64,000 nt of DNA from Phycisphaerales bacterium (lineage in GTDB: Bacteria; Planctomycetota; Phycisphaerae; Phycisphaerales; UBA1924): contig JAHDXL010000010.1 of the NCBI GenBank assembly GCA_023382935.1, forward strand, positions 1 through 64,000, in the 5' to 3' direction. The notes under the pieces are model-generated. The model made no database searches. It saw only the letters and a list, made by a program, of their open reading frames with translations, and was not told where the DNA came from. Positions 1 through 8,115 of this stretch are shown here, in pieces. A program made the position numbers and the translations under genes. Position 1 is the stretch's first letter. Every line of letters starts with the position of its first letter.

Positions 1-249
<249 letters not shown>

Positions 250-287
250 GCACGCTCGGGCCCGTCCCGGGCGTGCGTTGTTTTTGT
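250..287 (+). terminator. Intrinsic terminator of the 16S gene
   Basis: A GC-rich stem (GCACGCTCGGG at 250-260 with CCCGGGCGTGC at 266-276, one mismatch) is followed by a T-rich tract, GTTGTTTTTGTT. This is a textbook intrinsic terminator on the plus strand. It supports the view that the 16S transcript ends here, without a linked 23S gene. Confidence 0.85.
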
Positions 288-400
288 TGGACTTCTCCGG
301 TCGCCGAGCCTGCCGCGGACGCATGCCATTCCGGCGGGGCCTAGGGGACGCACGCGGGTTTGCAGGCCTGGTCAGGGCTGGCGGTCACGAGGCGGCCCGT

Positions 401-1780
401 TCACTCTTGCCAAGTGATCTGCACGGGGAGAGAAACGGTCGGGCCGAGGATTTCGTCGAAGCCGACCGCATGTTCGGCGGCGTCAAGGTTGGGGCGCAGT
501 TCGAGGAACAGTGCGGAGGCGTCGGCGCCGGCGTTCTGATGGCCATTCACCCCGGCTTCAGCCAGCGCGGCTTCGAGACCATCAAGGTCGCCGTTCAGGA
601 GGGAACTCCACATGCCGTTGCTCTTTGGAAGAGTGACCGTGCCGACGCGCCATGAGTGCTGCCCGCAGACGAGGAAGGCCTCCATGGCCACGGGAATGGG
701 GCGGCGGTCGGAGTAGAGGTGTAGTTCAACGTGGGTCTTGCCCGAGTCGCGCCTCCAGGCTTTGGCGAATTGCACTCGGGCATTGTCTCGGAACTCCGAG
801 GCCATGCGTTCGTCGCGTGCCAGGGTAATGATGGGCTGCGACGGATCGACGATTTCGAGTGGAGTTTCGATCGAGACTTCCCACTCGGCAAGGCGCTCGG
901 CGTTGTCGTCCCTGGAGAGCGTGACGGCCACTTTCCAGGCGGCGCGGAGTGTGTGCGTACCGACATCGGCGCTGAGCGGATAGGTGGACGTGCTGCTGCT
1001 GCTCGTTCCATGCTGAAGCGAGGTGCTGCTGTAGCCGTACCCGAAGCGCTGGGTGGGGCGTCCGTCGAGCGTGACGTCGCCGAGTTCGTTTCGAAGATAC
1101 CAGAGCGAGTGCGCGCCGGCGCGATCGAGTTCGGTGGAAAGTCGTAGTGGCACCGCCTGGCCAAAGTGAATGCGAGAGCGAGGCTCGAGTGTGAGTTTGA
1201 TGGCCTGGCGGATGTAAGTTGCGTAGTCGTCGCCGGAGACGTGGCCCGCGGCGGCGATGGAGTCGAAGAGGTCGCCCCATGCGGTGTGCCAGCGATAGTT
1301 GTCGCGCCTGGATTGCACGTCGAGCGTGGTGACGACAATCTCGTCAATCTGCGCGGGGCGCAGCAGGCCGGCGGTGAAGCGACGTTCGAGTTCAGTGAGC
1401 GCGGGCGCTGCGTTGGGGCCCTGGGCGCGCCTGGCCTTGGCGATGAGCATGGTGGTGGGCAGGTAGCGGTTGAGGCCCGAGCCGACGGCCGCGCCGGCGC
1501 CCCAGCCGACCCCGAGGAGGAGCGAGAGCGCCGCCAGCGTGATGCCGGCCCAGGCGAGGCGCGGGCGGGGCTGGCGGACACCACGTGTGACCGAGTCGGG
1601 CTGGTCAAGGGAGTTGCCGCACTCGGGGCAGGTTTGTGAGGCGGGGTAGACGCCGACGAGATCAAACCGGCAGGCGGCGCAGACGGTGTGATCGTTCATG
1701 AGCCGACCGCGGCGGCCGAGGCGCCACAGGAACAGGCCAGCGAGGAATGGGAGAGAGAAGAGGAGGATGGCGACGAGCAT
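401..1780 (-). CDS. Zinc-ribbon membrane protein of unknown function
   Basis: 459 aa. The N-terminus has a hydrophobic segment (about residues 1-20). A four-cysteine zinc ribbon follows: CAACRFDLVG near residues 34-43, then CPECG about 15 residues on. A second membrane segment lies near residues 75-100. The remaining ~350 residues are a soluble domain I do not recognise. The short ribbon next to a membrane segment is seen in many uncharacterised planctomycete proteins. The ATG at 1780 begins directly with the membrane segment. It stands alone, downstream of the feo operon on the same strand but separated by a hairpin array. Coding is well supported; the role is unknown. Confidence 0.75.
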   Translation of the reverse strand: MLVAILLFSLPFLAGLFLWRLGRRGRLMNDHTVCAACRFDLVGVYPASQTCPECGNSLDQPDSVTRGVRQPRPRLAWAGITLAALSLLLGVGWGAGAAVGSGLNRYLPTTMLIAKARRAQGPNAAPALTELERRFTAGLLRPAQIDEIVVTTLDVQSRRDNYRWHTAWGDLFDSIAAAGHVSGDDYATYIRQAIKLTLEPRSRIHFGQAVPLRLSTELDRAGAHSLWYLRNELGDVTLDGRPTQRFGYGYSSTSLQHGTSSSSTSTYPLSADVGTHTLRAAWKVAVTLSRDDNAERLAEWEVSIETPLEIVDPSQPIITLARDERMASEFRDNARVQFAKAWRRDSGKTHVELHLYSDRRPIPVAMEAFLVCGQHSWRVGTVTLPKSNGMWSSLLNGDLDGLEAALAEAGVNGHQNAGADASALFLELRPNLDAAEHAVGFDEILGPTVSLPVQITWQE

Positions 1781-1831
1781 GGCGATTCAGCGTAGCAGGT
1801 GGTGCAGGGAGGTTGCAGATCCAGCGTGCAC

Positions 1832-1901
1832 GCACGGGACGCCCGTGCCACCGCAGCGGAGGGCCCCCGGGCTTGCGCCCGGGGCTCCGATGAGGCATCG
1901 G
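1832..1901. repeat. Cluster of three tandem hairpins
   Basis: Three perfect stem-loops sit back to back. GCACGGG at 1832 pairs with CCCGTGC to 1848. CCCCGGGC at 1865 pairs with GCCCGGGG to 1884. CCGATG at 1887 pairs with CATCGG to 1901. The words GTGCCACCG and GTGCCACCGATCC flank the array. It lies after the last feo gene and before the next minus-strand gene, so it may end feo transcription, but there is no T tract. The repeated wording suggests a dispersed intergenic repeat. Confidence 0.55.
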
Positions 1902-1941
1902 TGCCACCGATCCTCCTGCTTGTTCGGAAAACCAGGGAGGC

Positions 1942-2103
1942 CTATTCGCGCGGCTTGTCGCGTTCGACGGTGAGGGTGACGCTGGTTTCCTTCTTGCGGC
2001 TGAGGGAGCGGCGCAGGGCGAGGAGGATGCGCCAGAGGCCGAAGCCGATCGCCAGGGCGGCGATGCCGGTGACGGCCCAGAACTGCCAGTCGTGCGTGGG
2101 CAT
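1942..2103 (-). CDS. Small single-pass membrane peptide of the feo operon
   Basis: 53 aa. The ATG is at 2103, only 3 nt after the feoB stop, so it is almost certainly translated from the feo message. Residues ~7-29 (WQFWAVTGIAALAIGFGLWR) form one membrane segment, followed by a basic stretch RRSLSRKK and a short polar tail. Small accessory proteins next to feoB are common (FeoC, or Cys-rich FeoB-associated peptides). This one has no cysteine and no winged-helix features, so it is neither. A role as a FeoB-associated membrane peptide is inferred from position only. Confidence 0.6.
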   Translation of the reverse strand: MPTHDWQFWAVTGIAALAIGFGLWRILLALRRSLSRKKETSVTLTVERDKPRE

Positions 2104-2106
2104 GGT

Positions 2107-4050
2107 TCAGGCTCCAATCGCCACGAGGATTTGGTAGGCACCCATGGCGGCCAGATAGGCGAGGGTGGACATCCAGCCGAGTTGCAGGAGGGCCCACTTG
2201 AGCCCGCCGGCCTCGCGGGCGGTGACGGCGAGCGTGGGCAGGCATTGCATGGCAAGGATATAGAAGACGAGCAGGGAGACGAGGGTGGGGCGGTTGAAGA
2301 CGAGCGAGCCGTCGTCGCGCCTGGCGGCTTGCATGCGGTCGATGACGCCGTCCTCGCTGCCGGTGAGGACGACGGACATGGTGGAGACGAAGACTTCGCG
2401 CGCGGCGAAACTGCTCATCACGCCGATGGTCAGTTGCCAGTCGTAGCCGAGCGGGGCGAAGAGTGGTTGCACGGTGCGCCCGATGCGGCCCATGAAACTG
2501 CCGCGTGCGGCGGCGCGGGCGTCGATCTGATCGGCCCGGGCCAGAATGGCTTTGGCGTCTTCGGAGGCCTGGGTGGCGGCTTCGGCGCGCAGGGCTTCGG
2601 CTTCGGCGGCGGGAGGCACGTGAGGATACGAACTCAGCCACCACAGCGCGATCATCATGACGAGGATGGTCGTGCCGGCTTTGCGGAGGAAAGCCAGCGA
2701 ACGGACGGTGGCGGCTCGAACAGCAGTGCGCACGCTGGGGACGCGCCAGGAAGGCAGTTCGATGGCCAGCACGCTGGAGGGGCCCTTGAGCAGGGTCTTG
2801 CGAAACAGGAGGGCGCTGAACAGTCCGGCGGCAGCGCCGATGATGTAGGCGCTGATGAAGGCGGTGGCCTGTCGTGCTGGCTGATCAACGAAGAGGAAGG
2901 AAACGAGCAGCGCGTAGACGGGCAGGCGGGCGCTGCAACTCATGAAGGGTGCCACCAGGATGGCGGCCACGCGCTCGCGTACGTCGCGGATGGTGCGGCA
3001 GGCGACGATGGCGGGGATGGCGCAGGCGTGGGCCGAGAGCAGCGGGACGAAGGCGCTGCCCGGCAGCCCGAAGGGGCGCAGCAGGCGGTCGGCCAGCAGC
3101 GCGCCGCGAGCGAGATACCCGCTTTCTTCCAGGATGGAGATGAGCAGAAAGAGCATGGCGATTTGGGGCAGAAAGACGACGGTGGCGCCAACGCCGGCGA
3201 TGATGCCGTCGGCCAGCAGGTCGGAGAGGGCGCCGGCAGGCAGGAGCGAGCGGGTCGCATCGGAGAGAAGAGCGAACATCTGCTCGATCCAGTTCATGGG
3301 ATAGGCGGCGAGGCTGAAGACGCTCCAGAAGAGCAGCCACATGACGAGCACAAAGACGATCATGCCGAGGATGGGGTGAAGCAGAAGCCCGTCGGCGCGA
3401 TCGGCGCGGGCGCTGGCGCGGCGAGGCGAGAGCATCGTGCCCAGCGCGGCGCTGGTGCGCACGATCCAGTCGTCGTCGAGGGCGCGCGGCGCGGGGTGGA
3501 TGTCGGCGGCGCGGCGGGCGGCTTCAAAGATGGCTTGCCCGGCGTCGGCGTCGCCCTGGTTCCAGTAGATCACCTCGACGCCGAGCGCGTGCCCGACGTG
3601 TGATGGCTGGCCTGCGATCTGCTCGCGGCGGCCCGCGGTGCCGAGCAGGACCACCGTGGGCGTGCCGAGTGTGAGAAGTTCGCGCAGGAGGCGAAGTCCG
3701 CGCGAGAGGCTGGCGACGTCGATGACCAGGCAAACCGCGTCCGGGGGGGTCCAGTCGTCGCCGGCCGGTGAGAGCGCGCGGCGACAGGCGGCGGCTTCTT
3801 CAGAGCCGTCGTGGAGTGCATACAGCCCCGGCAGGTCGATCAGTTCGACGGTGTGGTCGAGGCGCGTGGTGCCGACGCGGGCTTCCTGGGTGGTTCCGGG
3901 AAAGTTGGAGGTGGTGTGGTGGGCACCGCACAGGCGGTTGAAGAGGGTGGTCTTTCCGACGTTGGGCGGGCCGAAGAGCGCGAGACGGAACGGGCGCGGG
4001 GCGGCGGGAAAGGCGTATGGTGATGCGGGGTGTTCAGAGGACCGGGTCAT
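2107..4050 (-). CDS. feoB: Ferrous iron transporter FeoB
   Basis: 647 aa from the ATG at 4050; a longer reading upstream only adds feoA antisense-like sequence. FeoB moves Fe(II) across the inner membrane using an N-terminal G domain. The P loop GPPNVGKTT is at residues 27-35, and the G3 motif DLPG follows. The membrane core carries the two family signatures: VFLPQIAMLFLLISILEESG with the Gate-type HACAIPAI, and MSCSARLPVYALL. The usual G4 motif (NxxD) is not visible where it belongs: the strand after TPTVVLL reads GTAGRRE. The start overlaps the feoA stop by 17 nt, so the two are translationally coupled. A Fur box lies upstream of feoA. Confidence 0.95.
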   Translation of the reverse strand: MTRSSEHPASPYAFPAAPRPFRLALFGPPNVGKTTLFNRLCGAHHTTSNFPGTTQEARVGTTRLDHTVELIDLPGLYALHDGSEEAAACRRALSPAGDDWTPPDAVCLVIDVASLSRGLRLLRELLTLGTPTVVLLGTAGRREQIAGQPSHVGHALGVEVIYWNQGDADAGQAIFEAARRAADIHPAPRALDDDWIVRTSAALGTMLSPRRASARADRADGLLLHPILGMIVFVLVMWLLFWSVFSLAAYPMNWIEQMFALLSDATRSLLPAGALSDLLADGIIAGVGATVVFLPQIAMLFLLISILEESGYLARGALLADRLLRPFGLPGSAFVPLLSAHACAIPAIVACRTIRDVRERVAAILVAPFMSCSARLPVYALLVSFLFVDQPARQATAFISAYIIGAAAGLFSALLFRKTLLKGPSSVLAIELPSWRVPSVRTAVRAATVRSLAFLRKAGTTILVMMIALWWLSSYPHVPPAAEAEALRAEAATQASEDAKAILARADQIDARAAARGSFMGRIGRTVQPLFAPLGYDWQLTIGVMSSFAAREVFVSTMSVVLTGSEDGVIDRMQAARRDDGSLVFNRPTLVSLLVFYILAMQCLPTLAVTAREAGGLKWALLQLGWMSTLAYLAAMGAYQILVAIGA

Positions 4051-4366
4051 CGATGCCCGCCCGTTCGCAGGTGCACTCGACGAGGATGCGCCGTGCCATG
4101 TCACGCCCGATGCCGATACGGCACGAGCCGCCGCAGGCCAGTCCGAGTCCGAGGACGCAGGGGCTTCCCGCCCGGCAGACGCGGACTTCAGCGCCCGGCT
4201 CGATGCCCAGGGCCTTGAGGTAGGCCAGTTCAGACTCACCCCCAAGGGTCCGGATGACCCTAGCGGTTTCGCCTTCGGCCAAGTCGCTGACGCGCAGCCC
4301 CAACTGGCCCGAATCGGGCAGGGGTTCCTTGCGCCTGAGCATGGGGAGCGAGAATCGCACGGGCAT
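4034..4366 (-). CDS. feoA: Ferrous iron transport protein FeoA
   Basis: 110 aa, the small SH3-like FeoA partner that regulates or stabilises FeoB. The family pattern is visible: SDLAEGETARVIRTLGG, then YLKALGIEPGAEVRV, and the terminal hydrophobic turn. The ATG at 4366 gives a protein of slightly more than usual FeoA length (75-90 aa). The C-terminus carries extra cysteines (CGGSC, ECTCE) that are not needed for the SH3 fold. It is the first gene of the feoA-feoB-peptide operon, and a Fur box centred 43 nt upstream of the start indicates iron repression. Confidence 0.9.
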   Translation of the reverse strand: MPVRFSLPMLRRKEPLPDSGQLGLRVSDLAEGETARVIRTLGGESELAYLKALGIEPGAEVRVCRAGSPCVLGLGLACGGSCRIGIGRDMARRILVECTCERAGIDDPVL

Positions 4367-4401
4367 CTCCGTAATTCGATCGGTGCTTGAGCAGAGTTTA
4401 T

Positions 4402-4416
4402 TGAGATTGATTCTCA
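4402..4416 (-). promoter_or_regulatory. Fur box upstream of feoA
   Basis: TGAGATTGATTCTCA matches the 7-1-7 Fur consensus TGATAATNATTATCA at 12 of 14 specified positions and is a palindrome over its outer five bases on each side. It is 36 nt from the feoA start, where a repressor would cover the promoter. Iron-dependent repression by Fur is therefore predicted. No fur gene is present in the window. Confidence 0.8.
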
Positions 4417-4559
4417 GGATCAAACCGGAAGTGAAAAAGGACACCCGGAGGTTCAGAGCGTGGAGCGGGGTGGATTGGGTAATCGGACTTTGAGTGCCCG
4501 AAATGGGGGCCGAAACGCGGCGAGGTCGCAGCGGAATGAACTGAATCAAGGAGGTTGCG

Positions 4560-4790
4560 ATGGACCACAAGGAAGGGCGCGGGGCGGTGATGCACGTCGG
4601 GTCATCGGCCGGGCAGGTGATCTGCGCGTCGGCGGCGGCCACGCTGCTGTGGTACTGCTTTGACGATCGGCTGGCCGAACTGATGGGGCGGGGGCAACTG
4701 GGCACGCTGCCTTGGACGCTGGTGTTCCCGCTGCTGCTGGCGGCCGGGGCGATGCTGTCGATTGCCGGGACGAGTTGGCAGGAGAAGTGA
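4560..4790 (+). CDS. Small two-pass membrane protein, unknown function
   Basis: 76 aa. A strong ribosome site, AAGGAGG at 4548-4554, sits just before the ATG. Two hydrophobic stretches (residues ~18-34 and ~50-70) suggest a membrane hairpin. I do not recognise a family. It is divergent from feoA, with the Fur box between them about 145 nt from this start, so shared iron control is possible but not shown. Confidence 0.6.
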   Translation: MDHKEGRGAVMHVGSSAGQVICASAAATLLWYCFDDRLAELMGRGQLGTLPWTLVFPLLLAAGAMLSIAGTSWQEK

Positions 4791-4917
4791 ACAGGCTGGT
4801 GGGGTTTCCGAATCGCGTGTGGCTTGACTGGTCGAAACTCAGAGCGCTTGTGTACTTGCATTTGGCGGCGCGCGATGAGCGCGTCGGCGTGCGCGGCCAG
4901 GAATGGAGAGCCATGCG

Positions 4918-5561
4918 ATGACGAAGTCACGAGCGGGTTGGGCCTGGGCAGCGATGGCGGGCTTGGCGGGTGCCGGTGCGGCGCAGGATTTCGAGATCTA
5001 CCTGGTCGCGCCGGCATGTGCTCCCTGGGGGTCGAGTCGACTTACGAGGTCGAGGCGTGGGGGCGGGTGACGGGCGACGAGTGGATGTACGGCGTCAGTG
5101 CGATCGCGCAATTCGGGATCGACGTGATCCAGACGGGCTACGCCGGCATGGTCAGTTCGGTGAGCACCGCCTACCACTGGGGTGGAGGAATCGTGCTGGA
5201 CAACGGGGGCACGCCCATCGGGCCTGACCTCGTTGGCGTGCGTGGCGGACAACTGGCCAACCTGTTCGGTTTTCTCAATCCGGATATTGATCTGAGCAAC
5301 CCGATCCTGTTGTTCACGTTTGAAGTGACGCTCAATGGGGAGGAGGGCGTCAGCACGTACACGCCGACGAATCCCGCGCCCCAGGGCGGGCTGAGTTTCT
5401 ACCCCGACAGCACGCAGGGACAGTCCATTGTTGCGCCGAACGACGCGGGCACGACGTTGACGCTCTTTGGAGCGACCACGAGTGTCTTGCCGGCGCCGGG
5501 GGCGGCGGTGTTGCTGGGGGTGAGTCTCGTTTTCGGGCGGCGTCGGCGTGGGCGGGCATGA
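4918..5561 (+). pseudogene. PEP-CTERM-like secreted protein, frameshifted
   Basis: An ATG at 4918 opens a good signal peptide (MTKSRAGWAWAAMAGLAGAG, then AAQDFEIYLVAP) in one frame. The rest of the protein, from about 5030, continues in another frame (LGVESTYEVEAWGRVTGDEW) to 5561. One missing base near 5010-5030 would join them. The mature part contains a beta-rich segment (LLFTFEVTLNGEE) and ends in the anchor LPAPGAAVLLGVSLVFGRRR, that is Pro-Ala-Pro, a membrane helix and arginines, as in planctomycete PEP-CTERM proteins. It may be a true pseudogene or an assembly error. The broken copies at 52.8-54.3 kb look related. Confidence 0.65.
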
Positions 5562-5593
5562 CCGGCCGAAGAGAAGCGGACCGATGTGGGGCG

Positions 5594-6313
5594 TCAGACT
5601 CGGGGGAGGTTTTCGACGCGAAGCGATGACGGGTCGATGGCGTGTCCGAGGGCGTCGAGAGTTTGCGCGCTTTCGATGCGGAATGCACCAATGCGGGTGC
5701 GGCGCAGGGCGCTGAGCGTGCCGCCGGTGTGCAGGGCTTGGCCGATGTCGCGGGAGAGGCTGCGGATGTAAGTGCCCTTGCCGCAGGTGACGCGGATTTC
5801 GAGCGTGGGGAAGTCGTAGCGGAGGAGATCGATCGCGTCGATGCGGACGGGGCGGGCTTTGAGTCCGGGGTCTTGGCCGCGGCGTGCCAGGTCGTAGGCG
5901 CGCTGCCCGGCGACCCACATAGCCGAGTGGGCGGGGGGGATCTGATCGACTAGGCCGACGAAGCCGGCCAGCGTGCGCTCGATGTCGGTGCGGTCGGGGA
6001 TGCGTGCGATGTCAACCGGCTGCGGCTCTGACTCGAGGTCATCGGTCGGCGAGACGTTTGCGAGGTCGATGGTGGCCAGGTACTCCTTGTCGTCGGCCAT
6101 CACCTGCTCGCATAGGCGTGTGGCCTTGCCGACGAGGATGACCAGCAGGCCTGTGGCGAGCGGGTCGAGGGTGCCGCCGTGTCCGACCTTGATGCGCCTG
6201 GGCGCGCCGCCGGCGCGGAGTTTGCCGCGGATTTTGGCGCAGACGGCCATGGAGGTCAGGCGCAGGGGCTTGTCGATGAGCAGGACGCCGGCGATGGGGG
6301 GCGGTTCGGTCAA
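5594..6313 (-). CDS. truB: tRNA pseudouridine-55 synthase TruB
   Basis: 239 aa. It isomerises U55 in the T loop of tRNAs to pseudouridine. The family core is clear: LLIDKPLRLTS at the N-terminus, VGHGGTLDPLATGLL with the catalytic aspartate at residue 50, and CGKGTYIRSLSRDIG later. It lacks the C-terminal PUA domain of longer TruB enzymes. The start is a TTG at 6313, whose bases overlap the stop of the upstream glycosyltransferase gene; no ATG fits the conserved N-terminus. The two are probably cotranscribed. Confidence 0.93.
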   Translation of the reverse strand: MTEPPPIAGVLLIDKPLRLTSMAVCAKIRGKLRAGGAPRRIKVGHGGTLDPLATGLLVILVGKATRLCEQVMADDKEYLATIDLANVSPTDDLESEPQPVDIARIPDRTDIERTLAGFVGLVDQIPPAHSAMWVAGQRAYDLARRGQDPGLKARPVRIDAIDLLRYDFPTLEIRVTCGKGTYIRSLSRDIGQALHTGGTLSALRRTRIGAFRIESAQTLDALGHAIDPSSLRVENLPRV

Positions 6314-8088
6314 CGGGCGCGCTCCACGAGGTCAAGGGTGACGAAGCGGCCATTGGCGTAGTTGTAGCCGGCGAAGGTATCAATGCGGCGCAGGTCGAGT
6401 TCGCCGGCGCTGCGGCGGCGCGGCACGATGAGCACGCCGTCGGGGTGCGAGGCCAGCCAGGAGTGGATGTCATCCTCGGTGATCCGTTCGACGCGGCCTT
6501 TGGTGAGGAAGATGACGCTGTCCTCGCAGTGCCCGGCGCAGGCGATCGGGCGATCGGGCGGAACGGCGGCGGCGGCGCGGGCGTAGGCGAACACGACGCT
6601 GGAGCGAGGCAGGATGAAGCCGAGGGTGCCGACGACAAACAACACGGCGGCAGCGATGCTCCAGGCGCAAGCGTGCAGGAGCAGTCCTTCCGAGGCTTCT
6701 TCGCGGGCTTTGCGCAGGAAGAGGAAGGAACCGACGGCGACAACGGCGGCGACGCCGATGGCCAGCCAGCCGCCCCCGAGCAGCGAGAGTCCGATGGGCG
6801 CGACGCAGCAGATGGCGATGCCGATGCCGAACCAGACGTTGAGTCCGCGCGTGGCGCGCTCGCCGGTCGCGGTGTCGATGCGGGCGCGGGCGGCGTCGAC
6901 GATGGCGGCGGCGCTGAGGAGCGCCAGGGCCGGGTACATCGGCATGGTGTAGTGGGGGAGTTTGGTCATCACCAGTTCAAACACCAGCCAGGCGGGGGCG
7001 ATCCAGCACATGAGGAAGAGTTCGCGTTCGCGTCCGAGCACGCGCTGCCGCCAGCGGGTCGGGAGCGTGCGCCAGCGTTGCCTGCGCGTCGAGTCCGTTT
7101 CGGGCGGGGGGAGGCGCACGGCCAGTCTCCAGGTGCGGATGAACGCGCCAAGCAGCAGGAGCGAGCCGGGCCAGAGCAGGACGGCCGAAAGCAGGAGGTG
7201 GTAGCCAGGTGGGCCGAAGTGGCCTTCGCGCGGGGCGGCGCTGCGCCCGAGCGTTTCGCTGACGAGCGTCTTCCAGAGAGTGCCGGCGCCGATCTGATGT
7301 GCGACGAGAACCAGCCAAGGCGCGATAAAGATGAGCAACACGCCCGCGCCGAGCAGGGGCTTGGTGCGTTTGAGCCAACGCCAGTCGCGGGCCACGCCGC
7401 TGAAGCACACGACCGTCAATCCGACCACCATCGGCGTGACGGGGCCTTTCGCGAGGATGCCCAGCGCGATCGAAGTCCAGAGCCAGGCGGCAAGAAGATA
7501 GGGCGTGGCTCCGGCCGCAGTCGGGCGGGCGCGGATGGACCACAGGGAGACGACCGCGCTGGTGGTGCAGGCCAGGAGCAACTGATCGGCGCGGGCCTGA
7601 TGAGCGTCCCAGACCAGCATGGGGCAGATGGCCAGCAGGGCGGCGCCGAGCAGCCCGGTGAGGTCATCGAAGAGGCGCGAGCCGAGATACCAAGTGAGCA
7701 GCACGGCGATGGTTGAGCACAGCGCGCTGGGCAGGCGGTACATCCAGATGGCGTCGCGCGAGGGATCGCCGCCGGTGAAGATGGCGGCCGAGGCCGATTG
7801 CAGGTAGTAGATGAGCGGAGGCTTGTTGAGACGCGGGCGGTCCTGGATCTTGGGGACGGCCAGCCCGCCGTCGTGAAACCCAGAGACCTTGTGCGAGTCT
7901 GGAAGGGCGAGCGATTCGAACATCTGTCGGCTGGCCTGGGCAAAGCGTGACTCGTCGCGGTCGATCGGCGGAATGGCGCGGAGGCCTGGGAGATACACTG
8001 CCAGGCACAGGATGGTCAGCAGCGCCGCGCCGCGCCATCCGCGGACGGATCGTTCGAGCGTGCGCATGAACTGACCGTTGTCGAGCAT
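6310..8088 (-). CDS. ArnT/GT39-like membrane glycosyltransferase
   Basis: About 592 aa with roughly a dozen hydrophobic segments. The first extracytoplasmic loop has PPIDRDESRFAQASRQM, the Asp-Glu motif of the ArnT/PMT (GT-C) superfamily, which transfers sugars from polyprenyl-phosphate donors outside the membrane. A second loop motif, RPRLNKPPLIYYLQ, fits the same family. The last ~90 residues form a soluble tail with a basic RRRSAGELDLRR. ATGs at 8088 and 8067 are both possible and neither has a clear ribosome site. It is followed directly by truB and is divergent from the PAP2 gene. The acceptor (lipid A, protein or other) cannot be told. Confidence 0.85.
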   Translation of the reverse strand: MLDNGQFMRTLERSVRGWRGAALLTILCLAVYLPGLRAIPPIDRDESRFAQASRQMFESLALPDSHKVSGFHDGGLAVPKIQDRPRLNKPPLIYYLQSASAAIFTGGDPSRDAIWMYRLPSALCSTIAVLLTWYLGSRLFDDLTGLLGAALLAICPMLVWDAHQARADQLLLACTTSAVVSLWSIRARPTAAGATPYLLAAWLWTSIALGILAKGPVTPMVVGLTVVCFSGVARDWRWLKRTKPLLGAGVLLIFIAPWLVLVAHQIGAGTLWKTLVSETLGRSAAPREGHFGPPGYHLLLSAVLLWPGSLLLLGAFIRTWRLAVRLPPPETDSTRRQRWRTLPTRWRQRVLGRERELFLMCWIAPAWLVFELVMTKLPHYTMPMYPALALLSAAAIVDAARARIDTATGERATRGLNVWFGIGIAICCVAPIGLSLLGGGWLAIGVAAVVAVGSFLFLRKAREEASEGLLLHACAWSIAAAVLFVVGTLGFILPRSSVVFAYARAAAAVPPDRPIACAGHCEDSVIFLTKGRVERITEDDIHSWLASHPDGVLIVPRRRSAGELDLRRIDTFAGYNYANGRFVTLDLVERAR

Positions 8089-8115
8089 CGGGGCTTGCCG
8101 GGGTTCGAGAATCGC

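Noticed and set aside
2092-3603. Long plus-strand open frame of 503 codons
   Set aside because: It is antisense to feoB, rich in Gly/Glu/Asp/Gln repeats from reversed high-GC codons, with no family motif.
6445-7716. 423-codon plus-strand open frame
   Set aside because: Antisense to the GT-C glycosyltransferase; composition is that of a GC-rich shadow frame.
8095-8115. TTG start at 8095 for the PAP2 gene
   Set aside because: The ATG at 8116 is closer to the first membrane segment, and no ribosome site supports the TTG.
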